DNA of 64,000 bases from Tritrichomonas foetus (GCA_001839685.1 MLAK01000716.1:34335-98334); one strand, 5' to 3'; counted from the stretch's first letter, positions 10,420-20,340 are shown. The notes: a model not told the origin generated them from the sequence alone. A program made the numbers and translations.

Positions 10420-10884
10420 ATGATCCACTCCTTGTTTTTTCTCGGTATCTTAACGGCAAACACTGATTTGTATATGAAGCGCTTTGGATTGAATACAACA
10501 GTCGAAAATATTACATCGAGTTTGTGTCAATTTGCTTTCGACAATTTTAGATTAGGAAGCACTTATCAAATAACCCTGAATAATTGTAAAGTTGGTGACT
10601 GTCACGCTATTATCGATCGGTCTTACTCTTTAAAATGGGGACCTCCAGGTTCAATCAATCCATCAATTTTCTTGGACGTGAATATATCAGGAGCCACTTT
10701 TCTAAATAGTTCAGCTGGCATCATTTTTAGACCAACATCACGATTAGTTGAAATTAATCTGACAACGCAAACATGTCACAACTTCTTCCAATTACATCCA
10801 TTTGAAACCACAGAAAATTGCAGCATAATTGCACCTTTTTCAGACGTTGTTCGAGGGTTGCCTCTTTGCAAAAATTTACCATAA
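10420..10884 (+). CDS. Small putative secreted glycoprotein
   Basis: 154 residues. The first 14-20 residues (MIHSLFFLGILTANTDL) look like a short signal peptide. The rest has five or more N-x-S/T sequons (NTT, NIT, NIS, NSS, NLT, NCS) and several cysteines spaced like disulphide partners (CQF, NCKVGDCH, TCHNF, NCS, LCK). No family recognised. The dense sequons and cysteines argue for a real secreted product. The ATG at 10420 is the first in frame. It sits head-to-head with the fringe-like gene, so both probably share the 138-bp promoter region. Confidence is limited by its size and lack of homology. Confidence 0.45.
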   Translation: MIHSLFFLGILTANTDLYMKRFGLNTTVENITSSLCQFAFDNFRLGSTYQITLNNCKVGDCHAIIDRSYSLKWGPPGSINPSIFLDVNISGATFLNSSAGIIFRPTSRLVEINLTTQTCHNFFQLHPFETTENCSIIAPFSDVVRGLPLCKNLP

Positions 10885-11325
10885 TTTCTAATTGTTTTCA
10901 TTCCATTTGTTCATCTACATTAAATAATTCCAAATCTTAATGGAAATTTATTATGTACAATGATTCAGATTTACAATAGACTACTTCGTTTGATATTTCC
11001 AAGCAATGACAATCAACTATTTCCTTGCTAATCTATTTTAATCTTGTTAGTAAAAAATAATTTATTCATTTTTCATTTCTTCTTTTTAAAAAAATTTGTT
11101 GTAGACATTTATTTTACTTTCTATCAAATGTCTTCCAAGTTTATATCAATGTCTTCCAAGTGTCTATTAATCTTCAATATGTTATTATGTTGGTCATTGT
11201 TGTTGTGAACATTTAAGGTCAAATGAAAAGTCAAATTAACAAAAAGTGTTCACGGTAATGCTTGTCGCACTTGACTTAAAAATGAAAATTAAGAATTTTA
11301 TGAAAAGAGAAAAATAATAACAAGT
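10885..11325. other. Intergenic, nothing recognised
   Basis: AT-rich spacer between convergent genes; it includes a short direct repeat of TGTCTTCCAAGT-type sequence around 11128-11163. Confidence 0.35.
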
Positions 11326-11682
11326 TTAATAATATCTGTTTCTAATCTTATTTGCATATGCTTTATCACGGAGATTTCCAGCGTAACCATAACCGTTTCC
11401 GCGCACTGCTTTTGGTTCGATAAACATTGGATTGTTCGCGAACATGTCCGGAATGACAAAAAATAGAATACTCGATCCTCTAATGTAAACTCTGTCTAAA
11501 TGGGAGTCTTCTCCTGATAGATTTGTATAAGTCACGTCTGATAATTCGCAATTCATCGAATCTTCTGATCCTTCAAGAGTTCCTCTATAAATTTCGCCTG
11601 TCTTTAATTCGATTGTGACAACGAAGCCATCTGCTTCATGAAGCATAATTATTGGTACATTAAATTCGACATGATCACCCAT
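11326..11682 (-). CDS. SNRPD3: Small nuclear ribonucleoprotein Sm D3
   Basis: 118 residues with a complete Sm fold. Sm1 is seen in residues 8-45 (hydrophobic start, E-x-x-x-GE-Y-RGTLEGSEDSMNCEL), and Sm2 at about 65-80 (HLDRVYIRGSSILFFVIPDMF), which is the D3 signature 'v(y)IRGs.I.f..lPdml'. D3 is one of seven proteins forming the ring around the Sm site of spliceosomal snRNAs, so the genome retains splicing. The tail (KAVRGNGYGYAGNLRDKAYANK) lacks the Arg-Gly repeats that end animal D3, so symmetric dimethylarginine signalling is probably absent. ATG at 11682 is the first in frame. Confidence 0.9.
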   Translation of the reverse strand: MGDHVEFNVPIIMLHEADGFVVTIELKTGEIYRGTLEGSEDSMNCELSDVTYTNLSGEDSHLDRVYIRGSSILFFVIPDMFANNPMFIEPKAVRGNGYGYAGNLRDKAYANKIRNRYY

Positions 11683-12156
11683 TTCTTGTAAATTTCAAAT
11701 TGACGTAGATAATTGGCCTTAGAATGTCATAAAGAATTTGACCATTTTTATATTCACGTCAACCAGAAAAATACGTTCAAATATTTATCTGCCATATATG
11801 AATAGAAAACAGTTTTCAAACAAAATACAGTTATCGGATTTTGAGGTGATAATTCGAACAAACAACTTATGGAAATGGATCAAGAAATAAGTTTAATCAG
11901 AGATTTTCATAATATAGTGAAATTTTGTTTCTAATATTTTGTCATATATTATTTCCACAATCTATCAAAGCAGACGTTTACTTTTTGATTGAAATATTCT
12001 TTGAAATGGATGTGATTTTGTTCAATTTTTTCTATATACAAGATTAAAGAATTTGAAAAAAATAATTAATCATTTCTAATGAATCATAGAAATTTATAAA
12101 ATATTTGATAACTTATAAGTGTTCGAACAATTTGCCATTTTTATTAAAATCTTAAA
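11683..12156. other. Divergent promoter spacer
   Basis: Spacer between the divergent Sm D3 and MLF genes. A TCAATT lies upstream of the Sm D3 start; no strict TCAYWW precedes the MLF ATG. Confidence 0.3.
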
Positions 12157-12936
12157 ATGGATTCTTGGTTTAACGATCCATTCTTCAATTCTTCTAATGA
12201 CCCACACCGAGATATTCACAGCCACTTCGAGCAGATGCACAGGCAAATGAACAACATGATGAATTCAATGTTTAGCAATATGGGTGACTTCGGAATGCCT
12301 TCAATGCCTGGCATTGGGTTCGACAACGGATTTGACGATGGATTTTCAAGGTCTCGCCCATCTCGCGACAGTGGTCATTCTCGCTCAAGAGATAATTATT
12401 CACATAACAGATATAATGATGGCATTATGGATGCTGAAGAAGTTTCACCATCATACATGCCATCATCAAAGCATTCAAAGAATACCCCAATTGTGGAAGA
12501 GCCAGATGATTACAATCAACCTCCACCACGTTCAAATCATCACCAAAGTCGAAATAATTTTGATGACAACTTTTCATCACATCGTTCATCATATAATCGA
12601 TCGTCAGGACAACCACAAACTTACTTCTATTCGTCAACAATGACCTCCTACTCTGGCCCAGATGGCGTCCAGCATGCAAGAAAGAAGACCTACGACTCAA
12701 CTACCGGAAAAACGGAAATGGCTGAAATGCGAAAATTAGGCGACCAAGCTGTTGCAATGAAAAGGGAAATTGATAGGGACGGACATGTGACTGATATGAT
12801 GGATAAACGAAATCTCGACGAAAGTGAACTGAACGACTTCTCACAAAGATGGAACCGAAACGCAAGAAATCCATCACTTGGATTTGGAGGAGATGATTTC
12901 GGAGGACACCGCCATCACCACCGTGCACTAAAATAA
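12157..12936 (+). CDS. Myeloid leukemia factor (MLF) family protein
   Basis: 259 residues. The N-terminus (WFNDPFFNS) matches the MLF start with 'DPFF', followed by a Met-rich helix (residues 20-50). The middle is a low-complexity Ser/Arg/His/Asn-rich linker. The C-terminal region (about 150-235) holds the family core: YSSTMTSYSGPDGVQHARKK, then MAEMRKLGDQAVAMKREIDRDGHV and ESELNDFSQRWNRNAR, corresponding to the MLF 'SS.m.y....dG.p..y......r...dG..e........d.....m...h.i.dr.h...r..n......e...n.......F...W'. MLF proteins are conserved in animals and protists such as Giardia, where they mark stress or protein-quality vesicles. Function here is inferred only. Confidence 0.85.
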   Translation: MDSWFNDPFFNSSNDPHRDIHSHFEQMHRQMNNMMNSMFSNMGDFGMPSMPGIGFDNGFDDGFSRSRPSRDSGHSRSRDNYSHNRYNDGIMDAEEVSPSYMPSSKHSKNTPIVEEPDDYNQPPPRSNHHQSRNNFDDNFSSHRSSYNRSSGQPQTYFYSSTMTSYSGPDGVQHARKKTYDSTTGKTEMAEMRKLGDQAVAMKREIDRDGHVTDMMDKRNLDESELNDFSQRWNRNARNPSLGFGGDDFGGHRHHHRALK

Positions 12937-13029
12937 AGCCGCAATGTTAGTAATGAAGAAAAAGAAAGGAAATCAGAAAAGCGAATAAACCTTTTTCAAT
13001 TTTATTTAAATATTATTTCATTTTTTCTA

Positions 13030-13545
13030 TCATAATGAATACTACAAAAGCAATGAACATTACAAAAGAAATGAATACTACAAAAGCAATGAACATTACA
13101 AAAGAAATGAATACTACAAAAGCAATGAACATTACAAAAGAAATGAATACTACAAAAGCAATGAACATTACAAAAGAAATGAATACTACAAAAGCAATGA
13201 ACATTACAAAAGAAATGAATACTACAAAAGCAATGAACATTACAAAAGAAATGAATACTACAAAAGCAATGAACATTACAAAAGAAATGAATACTACAAA
13301 AGCAATGAACATTACAAAAGAAATGAATACTACAAAAGCAATGAANCTGTCTCTTATACACATCTCAATGAACATTACAAAAGAAATGAATACTACAAAA
13401 GCAATGAACATTACAAAAGAAATGAATACTACAAAAGCAATGAACATTACAAAAGAAATGAATACTACAAAAGCAATGAACACTACAAAAGAAATGAATA
13501 ATACAAAAGAAATGAATAATACAAATGTAATGAAAATTACATGAA
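13030..13545. repeat. 36-bp minisatellite broken by an assembly join
   Basis: Roughly 12 copies of a 36-bp unit made of two similar 18-mers (ATGAATACTACAAAAGCA and ATGAACATTACAAAAGAA). The plus strand reads as a 12-residue repeat MNTTKAMNITKE, but two other frames are open as well because the unit lacks stops in them, so openness is not evidence of a gene. The array is interrupted by an N (13346) and a Nextera mosaic end (13347-13365), so the true copy number is unknown. It begins about 95 bases 3' of the MLF gene. Confidence 0.9.
13346..13365. other. Assembly join with Nextera mosaic-end adapter
   Basis: One N followed by CTGTCTCTTATACACATCT, the exact 19-base Nextera/Tn5 mosaic end. This is sequencing-library residue, not genomic DNA. 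Repeat phase is broken on either side. Confidence 0.95.
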
Positions 13546-13950
13546 AAAAAGTTGATTTTCGAGAATTTTGGCGATGTTTCCTAAACTATCACCATAAAAA
13601 TCTACAGGGAATATGTATGAAAGAACGTATAACACTGAATTTCTAGATAGATTCGATCTAATAAAAGCTTCTTCCATATTTTTGGGCACTGTTCTTTTTT
13701 AAAATCAGACAATTGGAAAATTGGTATTTCTAGACATAACAAAAATGAGTTTCCAATTTCTCTCGTCGAAAAGACAAACTGTGCTCAATTTCTAGATAAT
13801 CCCGTAATTAGACTTTTCTTTCCTGACAAAGTGAAATCCTATTCGATTTGACCATAAAAAAAATTACACGTGTAATTATTATTAAATAAATTTAATCAAT
13901 ATTTAAATATTATTTCGGCCTCATTTTCGCATTACCCAACTCAAATCACT
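13546..13950. other. Intergenic, nothing recognised
   Basis: Short open stretches only; no gene or structured element supported. Confidence 0.3.
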
Positions 13951-14445
13951 TTATTCGCCTTGTGGAGCTTCCACAGGAGCCTCTTCAGCTGGCGGAGCTG
14001 CTTCTGGCTCCGGTGCAGCGTCAGCTGGAGCTGGCGGAAGAGCCTTCGATGAGGCAGTCGCGCTTTGGTGTGGAGTTGGCTGTTTTGGAGGTGGGAAATT
14101 ATTATTTATGTCATCTTGCTGAATGTTTGATGGCTGTTGGTTTATGTTTCCGGTTTGCATGTTTTTGGCGTCTTCGTCGGCTGGCTCGTCTCCAAGATTA
14201 TCGTCAAATCCTTGATCGCCCTCGAGAAGCAAATAACAGTGGGAATCTGGCTGCATTTGAGATTCAATGGTTCCTGTGAGGTTCAACATGTTGTCAAGAT
14301 ACTTGAATCCGCGGCATGAAATATGGTCGAATCCGGTTCTGTCAAAACGAAGAAGAGCTACATTTGCAAGCCACTCAACGGACTGCTGGCCAGCACCAAC
14401 ACTGACTGTATATGTTTTATCGCGGATGTGAACGAAGATTCGCAT
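13951..14445 (-). CDS. Small protein with possible ubiquitin-like N-terminus and Pro/Ala-rich acidic tail
   Basis: 164 residues. Residues 1-75 look like a compact alpha/beta domain (MRIFVHIRDKTYTVSVGAG, then a helix, then HISCRGFKYLDN and CYLLLEGD), in the strand-strand-helix-strand order of a ubiquitin-like beta-grasp fold; this is inference from the pattern. Residues 80-164 are disordered: Asn/Gln-rich, then Pro/Ala/Glu-rich. The base composition is richer in GC than the surroundings, typical of well-expressed genes here. Family not recognised. ATG at 14445 is the only sensible start. Confidence 0.6.
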   Translation of the reverse strand: MRIFVHIRDKTYTVSVGAGQQSVEWLANVALLRFDRTGFDHISCRGFKYLDNMLNLTGTIESQMQPDSHCYLLLEGDQGFDDNLGDEPADEDAKNMQTGNINQQPSNIQQDDINNNFPPPKQPTPHQSATASSKALPPAPADAAPEPEAAPPAEEAPVEAPQGE

Positions 14446-15213
14446 TCGTACGTTATTTTAATAATATTTCTGTCAGTGATTATTTTTATTCAAATATTTG
14501 TGTTGTTTCATGATCCTTTTCTTTATTTATTTGGCTTATAAAACTCACAAACTTTTTCTCTATGTTTTTGGTCTGCATTTTGATAAGCACTCACAATTTT
14601 TTGTATGAAGACCGAAAGAGATTATATAGTTTACGATTTTTTTCTATTCTTAATTTCTCGATTATTGAAAAATTTTATATTTATTCATATGTTAGTAATT
14701 CCTCAGTTGAAATGAAATTTTCATGATGAAAAGTACTTTCTATATGAAACAGAAAAACAAGTGTACCATATCTGATTTCCTGTGTTTATTCATATGAATA
14801 GTACTATTCATATTCGTCAAAAGAATAGTAATAATTGACATTCATAATTGAGCCTAAAACTATAGAATTATATTTCATGACTGACCTTTTATAGTGTCTC
14901 TTATTGGTTGTTATCAAATCTGCGATAAATGGGAAATGAATCTTTATTTAAAAATGGCGTTTATTATGTTTGCTGTTTATGGCCACTTTTGTGGTCCAAA
15001 AAGTGCTCCATATGAGCAAAAAGTCATTAAGTAGCAGCTATCGTGTTTACACATATATATTTCTATCTGCTGCGACTGATGTTGTTGATTATCTCAACTC
15101 GATATTGAGTGATGTTTAAAAACAAGAAAGAAACGAAATGAATAGGAAAAAATGATTGATTGGTATATGTTAAAGTTTAAATAAACAATATAAGGTTGAG
15201 CTATGCCCATCTA
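14446..15213. other. Intergenic, nothing recognised
   Basis: AT-rich spacer between two minus-strand genes, with repeated TTCATATGAA-like short palindromes around 14690-14810 but no clear element. Confidence 0.3.
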
Positions 15214-16230
15214 TCACACATTTTTAAGAGAGTTGATGAAGCTTCGAAGTTCTACAAGTGTTGAATGTCTCAATCTTGATACTTCAATTTCGACTTCACC
15301 AAAATCGTTTTCCATTGGTTCGATTCCCGGTTCAAGCTTCTTTATGAGGTCGACAATGTGGCGAATGTCTGATGTTGTTTCGATACCATTAATCTCATCC
15401 ACCAATGTTTGTAGTTCTTCGTTTGTGAATGGGACTACTTCTGTTTGTTGTTCTTCTGGTTGTTCTTGTTTTGTGTTTTCTTCATCGTTGACTGATTGTG
15501 TTTGAGAAACGGTTTCAGCGACTTGATGTGCTGAATGTTTTTGAGGGGAAATTGATCGTTGTGGTTGATTTTGTGACCTTTTTGTGGCAGAATTTTGTCG
15601 ATTTGAAGAATTCGATTTTGAAGCTGATCCGCGAGATCGAGATGGTGTCTCTGGAATATAATCGAGTTGGTCTGGCTGGTATTCTTGTTCTGATTGATCG
15701 AAACTGTCTGGAGAGTGTTGACTAGTTTGATGGCGAGATGTTCGAGAATGTGATGGAGTAAACTCTGATGATGATTTATGGCTGGCTCCCTTTTTTGCTT
15801 GAGTTTGGACTGGTTGAGGCTTTGGTCCGTTCTTGAGAATTCTGACGATTTCGTTTTTCATATTTTCCACTTCAATAGCCCAGTCTACAACAGAATTGGA
15901 AGAAAGTGTTTCTGTCATCTCTTTGAAATTAATTTGGAGTTGTTTAGCAAGGATTGAAACGTAAGATTGCTTGCCATTATAATGATAGCAATTTTCCCAT
16001 ATCTGGTTTACGTCATCCTTCCATTCTTCTACTGTGGTATACTGGTCGCCTTCTAGTTTTTCTCGCACTGTTTTGAGATCCATGGGACGATGGATCACCT
16101 GAAAGTAATCTGGACAATTATCACGTTCTGGATCGACGGGGACTGCAAACATCGTGGAAATGTGATATTTTGTGAGTTTATTAAGAACTTTGATGCATCT
16201 ATTCTTTTGGAATTCTGATAATGATTGCAT
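15214..16230 (-). CDS. Single-bromodomain BET-type protein (bromodomain + NET)
   Basis: 338 residues. A bromodomain fills about residues 8-105: helix Z, FAVPVDPERDNCPDYFQVIHRPMDLKTV (ZA loop with the PDY..I..PMDL signature), and CYHYNGKQS, which supplies the conserved acetyl-lysine-binding Asn. A Ser/Gln-rich basic linker follows. The C-terminal 75 residues (FTNEELQTLVDEINGIETTS to TLVELRSFINSL) match the NET/extra-terminal domain of BET proteins ('m...Ek..L...I..L......vv.Ii....p......eeieiD...L...tL.eL..yv'). BET proteins read acetylated histones and recruit transcription machinery. Animal and yeast BETs have two bromodomains; one is usual in protists and plants. Start chosen at the ATG at 16230, which gives a bromodomain right at the N-terminus. 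Confidence 0.92.
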   Translation of the reverse strand: MQSLSEFQKNRCIKVLNKLTKYHISTMFAVPVDPERDNCPDYFQVIHRPMDLKTVREKLEGDQYTTVEEWKDDVNQIWENCYHYNGKQSYVSILAKQLQINFKEMTETLSSNSVVDWAIEVENMKNEIVRILKNGPKPQPVQTQAKKGASHKSSSEFTPSHSRTSRHQTSQHSPDSFDQSEQEYQPDQLDYIPETPSRSRGSASKSNSSNRQNSATKRSQNQPQRSISPQKHSAHQVAETVSQTQSVNDEENTKQEQPEEQQTEVVPFTNEELQTLVDEINGIETTSDIRHIVDLIKKLEPGIEPMENDFGEVEIEVSRLRHSTLVELRSFINSLKNV

Positions 16231-16845
16231 CAAGGGTTTCGATTAGTTGCGGTTTGGATGAAATTGACCTTGGAATTGACCTTGAGATCCATCAAAATCA
16301 AGTAATCGACTAATATCCTTGTGTAAATCGATGTTAATCATGCCTACGTCCTTTACTAATGTTTGTGATAGATTGATTTTCATTTCTTAGGATTTCATCA
16401 TGAGTCGATAATATTCCATCATCTGAAATTAGAGACTATACACTAAACTATCCCATTATTTTCATGAAATTATTGTTGCAATTAGTTTTAACTCTGTTTT
16501 TTCCAGAATCATAAATAGAAATCAATAACTGATATTGTAATATTGTATGAAAAATGCGCCGCATTAAGACAATATATGTTAAAAAATATACTCAACCGAA
16601 ATACAATTTTTTTCTACCAAACCTACAATTTAATAATATCCAAAATTTCATTTATTCTTTATCTCCGAAATAAAAACTGTATGCATATTTTTCAGCATTT
16701 ATAAAAATTATACTCATGTAAAAATTCAAGATATTACAAGATCAAGATTCGCTTCATTTCTTGATCAATGATTCGAGTAGTTAACTTTTTTTGGTTAACT
16801 AGAAATATTTTAATTTCATATAACATGTCTTAATCGTTATTCCTA
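16231..16845. other. Divergent promoter spacer
   Basis: AT-rich spacer between the divergent BET and phosphodiesterase genes; no element recognised. Confidence 0.3.
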
Positions 16846-19800
16846 ATGAGTGGTGCAAAAACATCTTTTTCCTTGCAGAAATCAATACCACGTGTTGTCA
16901 AACCTGGAACAGTGGCAATGAACTCCACATGGAATCCAAATGTTCCAAAATCGAGAACTTTAACGCGCGGAAATTCCGAGAATTGCATCGATGTGAACGA
17001 AGATGAAACGAAAATCAGACTCAGAAACGAAGATATTTTTGATAGCATTATGGCAAACATCCTAAATGTCCCACTACAGCAAGCCCTAGAAGGGCCATTC
17101 CAGTTACTCTTCAATAGTCCGACATGCATTTTATGGATCGATATTCCATCAAATAACACTTTATATTCGCCCACTCATGATATTACAGTTAGTGTATCTG
17201 ATTCAATTGTTGGCTATGCCCGTCTCACCCGCTCGGTCATGCAAATCTCCAATCAAAAAAATTGTCCTCCAAATTTTGTTTGTGATTCTCAAATTGCCCC
17301 TGAAAATTCACAACATTTATTGATTCCTCTTTCATCTGCTGGAATTGTTCGTGGTGTTATTCAAATCATTCGACCGCCAAATTATGTTGCTTTTTCTCCA
17401 ACAGATTTAAAGACAGTTGCTTTTGTTATGAAGAAATTTTCATTAATAGGAAATTCACTTTTCAATTCAGAACCACTCTGTGAAATTGCATTAGATTTCT
17501 TTCAAAAAACAAAATTAACAACTGATCCTCTATTTTATATTGAGCACTTCTTTCAATGCAGGACATGTGAGCTTTGGAAATATGATTCAACTACTGATCA
17601 ATATTCATTATTCGATCGACAAACTAATAATATGGTTCCTATCCATAGTGTTGAATTTGGCATTGTCGGTTTTGCTCTTTCCAAATGCTGTGTTGTTAAT
17701 GAAAGGATGGCTTCTTCACATTCGTCTTTTTGTGTGCCTTTTGATGGAAATATTGATGGACCAATTCTCGTAGTTCCCTTTGAAAAGAGTCGTAAAGAAA
17801 TTTGGGCAGTTGCAATGCGAGGCAGAAATCGCACTTTTAATATTTATGATGAAAGAGAAGTTACTGCAATTCTCCCTTTTTTATCACGTGCCGCAGGAGG
17901 TGATTCTTCAGCTGGTGCAACATTAACTGCAATGTTGACAACTTTATTAGATATTGCATCTAGATTAACTTCAGCATTATCAATTAATGAATTGATTGAT
18001 TTAATCCAAGAACAGAGCTCAAAACTAGTTGAATGTGAAAAATCAAACCTTTTATTAATCGACAGACGAAGTGAGTTCTTTATTACTTCACTCGAAAATA
18101 AGGAACTACGTAGAACTTCTATCGATCTTGGAATTGCTGGACGTTGTTTTAAAGAAAAAAAGATATTAAATATAATTGATCCAAAAAATGATCCCCATTT
18201 TAACCAAGAAATTGATGGTTGCCCTGATGTTGATCCTGTTGTTTTATTAGCTGTGCCTTTTCTTAATTTGCATGATGAAGTTACTGGAATTTTAATGCTT
18301 TATAATAAATTATCTGGTGATAAATTTTCAGATAATGATGAAAAAGTATTAACTATATTTAATGTCTTTTCTGGAATAGCCTTTGATAATGCCCAATATT
18401 ATCACTCTACTTTTCAACTCTCAAATAATTTTCTTGATTATATTGATAACAAAGAATTTAACATTATTCCTAATCATGAATCTAATCGTAATAGTAATCG
18501 TGAGTCTAGCTCTAATATGAATCAAATTGAAGGTGAAGAATCAATTAAAAGTGCAATTAATCATTTATTGACAAAAGCGTTAAGTATAACTTACTGTGAT
18601 AGAATTACTTTTTTCACACGAGAAAGTAATGATTCGTTTTCAATATATACTAATGTTGGTAATGATTCCTACTATGGTTCATTTTTTGCCTCAGAAGCTG
18701 CTGAAAATTGTGAACCTCTTCTTTTAAACTCTGATGGTATTCAGTCAAGGTATAATGAACCCCATAAAAAGGATTCTGCAATGACAAGATTGTCACCTGC
18801 ATTGAAATCATCGAGAAATAGGTCACTCTCAGAAATGAATAATTTATCAATTTCAAATTTAGTGTCTGGTCTATTTACTGATCGGAACGAAACACTTGTG
18901 ACAGGAAACAGACAAGAAGAAATGGTCTATTCAGTTCCTATCATAAATTCACAATTATCTTGTGTTGGTGTTGTTGAGTTTCACTTTTATAATGAACGCT
19001 CAGCAGATGATCTTGCTTATTTAAGAGCCATTACATCACTTGTTGGAACGAATATTGAACGACTCCATTTGTCAGAACTTGCTGTTTTTGGTTGTGGTGA
19101 GCTCGAAATGAGGGAATGGATTACTAACGATGAAAAAAATACCAAGAAAATTCCAAAAAAATTAGTTTTAGAAGAAGATCAAATTAAAGTTATGTACAAA
19201 CTCCAATTTAATGTTGATGCTTGGGATGGCATTGGACTTTTCAAACATGTTTTTGCAACATTTACTAAGTTTGGATTGTTTGAAGCTTTTGATTTTACTG
19301 CTGGTCAATTATTCAACTTCTTGAAAGGAATTCGAGATAAATATAAAAATGTGCCATTCAATAATTGGCGTCATGCAATTGATACTTTCCAAATGGTTGG
19401 TTATCATGTTACACATGGTCGACTTGATCGAATACTAAATAAAAATGAATTGCTTGCTCTTTTTCTTGCAGCAATTTGTCATGATGCTGGTCATGATTGG
19501 TTTGAAAAATATATTGAAGCTCGTAATGAAACCCAAATTGCTTTGTTAAGTCGATACAGTAGTTTTTATGAATCTGAACATTGCTTGAATGCGATATCTG
19601 TACTTTCAAGTGATGAATGCAATTTGTTTGGAGGTGTTTCTGTAACTGTATCCAGACCTGTTTATAATTTAATCATTGAATTGATCCTATCAACTGATAT
19701 GTCACGACATTTTGTGATTGAAAGTGAATTTACATCACTTGTATCATCTAATGAATTAGATGTTGAAGAAAACACATCACATAAAAATCTATTAATGAAA

Positions 19801-20115
19801 GTTGTTTTGAAGTCTGCTGATCTTTGCTCGGTTTCAAGACCTTACGATGTTGCCAAGAAATCTTTAGAATATGTTGCTGAAGAATTTTATCGATTTGGTG
19901 ATATTGATAAAGCTGAAGGAATATGCTTTACATCACCTGATCCACGCCGTGAAAATATTGATAAAAAGGCTTCTCTAGTAGGTTTCATGAATAGTGTAGC
20001 ATTACCACTTTTTTCTGCTTTGGGCAAAGCATATAAAACATTGAATGTCCCAGCTGAACAAATTGCACGAAACTTGACAACATACCAAAAAAGGCTCAGT
20101 AAGAATCGTGTTTGA
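16846..20115 (+). CDS. GAF-domain cyclic nucleotide phosphodiesterase (HD-type)
   Basis: 1089 residues. At least three GAF-like domains occupy about 65-200, 205-350 and 365-525. The third contains NKLSGDKFSDNDE (about 487-499), an exact NK(x)nFxxxDE motif, the signature of cyclic-nucleotide-binding GAFs in PDE2/5/6/10/11. A further GAF-like stretch lies at 560-755. The C-terminus is a class I PDE HD domain: FNNWRHAIDTFQMVGYHV (about 837-854), ICHDAGHDW (about 877-885), LKSADLCSVSRP (about 987) and GFMNSVALPLF (about 1045). The metal ligands H, HD, and D are present. The first His of the family's HNxxHA motif is Asn here (NNWRHA), a position that acts as the general acid, so activity may be altered. 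It would hydrolyse cAMP/cGMP in the cytosol under GAF control. An eight-copy repeat follows the stop. Confidence 0.9.
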   Translation: MSGAKTSFSLQKSIPRVVKPGTVAMNSTWNPNVPKSRTLTRGNSENCIDVNEDETKIRLRNEDIFDSIMANILNVPLQQALEGPFQLLFNSPTCILWIDIPSNNTLYSPTHDITVSVSDSIVGYARLTRSVMQISNQKNCPPNFVCDSQIAPENSQHLLIPLSSAGIVRGVIQIIRPPNYVAFSPTDLKTVAFVMKKFSLIGNSLFNSEPLCEIALDFFQKTKLTTDPLFYIEHFFQCRTCELWKYDSTTDQYSLFDRQTNNMVPIHSVEFGIVGFALSKCCVVNERMASSHSSFCVPFDGNIDGPILVVPFEKSRKEIWAVAMRGRNRTFNIYDEREVTAILPFLSRAAGGDSSAGATLTAMLTTLLDIASRLTSALSINELIDLIQEQSSKLVECEKSNLLLIDRRSEFFITSLENKELRRTSIDLGIAGRCFKEKKILNIIDPKNDPHFNQEIDGCPDVDPVVLLAVPFLNLHDEVTGILMLYNKLSGDKFSDNDEKVLTIFNVFSGIAFDNAQYYHSTFQLSNNFLDYIDNKEFNIIPNHESNRNSNRESSSNMNQIEGEESIKSAINHLLTKALSITYCDRITFFTRESNDSFSIYTNVGNDSYYGSFFASEAAENCEPLLLNSDGIQSRYNEPHKKDSAMTRLSPALKSSRNRSLSEMNNLSISNLVSGLFTDRNETLVTGNRQEEMVYSVPIINSQLSCVGVVEFHFYNERSADDLAYLRAITSLVGTNIERLHLSELAVFGCGELEMREWITNDEKNTKKIPKKLVLEEDQIKVMYKLQFNVDAWDGIGLFKHVFATFTKFGLFEAFDFTAGQLFNFLKGIRDKYKNVPFNNWRHAIDTFQMVGYHVTHGRLDRILNKNELLALFLAAICHDAGHDWFEKYIEARNETQIALLSRYSSFYESEHCLNAISVLSSDECNLFGGVSVTVSRPVYNLIIELILSTDMSRHFVIESEFTSLVSSNELDVEENTSHKNLLMKVVLKSADLCSVSRPYDVAKKSLEYVAEEFYRFGDIDKAEGICFTSPDPRRENIDKKASLVGFMNSVALPLFSALGKAYKTLNVPAEQIARNLTTYQKRLSKNRV

Positions 20116-20180
20116 GTTTTTTAATTCTTTTCGTCTTATTAAATTTTGTTTGAATGTATTACATTATAATATTTTATGAT

Positions 20181-20340
20181 TTTCCTTTCATCTTATAACT
20201 TTTCCTTTCATTTTATAACTTTTCCTTTCATTTTATAACTTTTCCTTTCATTTTATAACTTTTCCTTTCATTTTATAACTTTTCCTTTCTTATTATAACT
20301 TTTCCTTTCATCTTATAACTTTTCTTTTCTTATCGTAACG
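20181..20340. repeat. Eight-copy 20-bp tandem repeat
   Basis: Eight contiguous 20-base units of TTTCCTTTCATTTTATAACT; the middle four (20201-20280) are identical and the outer copies carry substitutions (TCTTATAACT, TATTATAACT, TATCGTAACG). It begins 65 bases after the phosphodiesterase stop codon and ends about 95 bases before the stop of the next, convergent gene. Confidence 0.95.

Noticed and set aside
13002..13544. Three overlapping repeat-encoding open frames
   Set aside because: The repeat unit lacks stops in several frames on both strands and the array contains adapter sequence; there is no evidence that any frame is translated.
15316..15332. GGTTCGATTCC, a perfect tRNA B-box-like sequence
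   Set aside because: It lies inside the BET gene's NET domain coding sequence; no matching A box or cloverleaf surrounds it.
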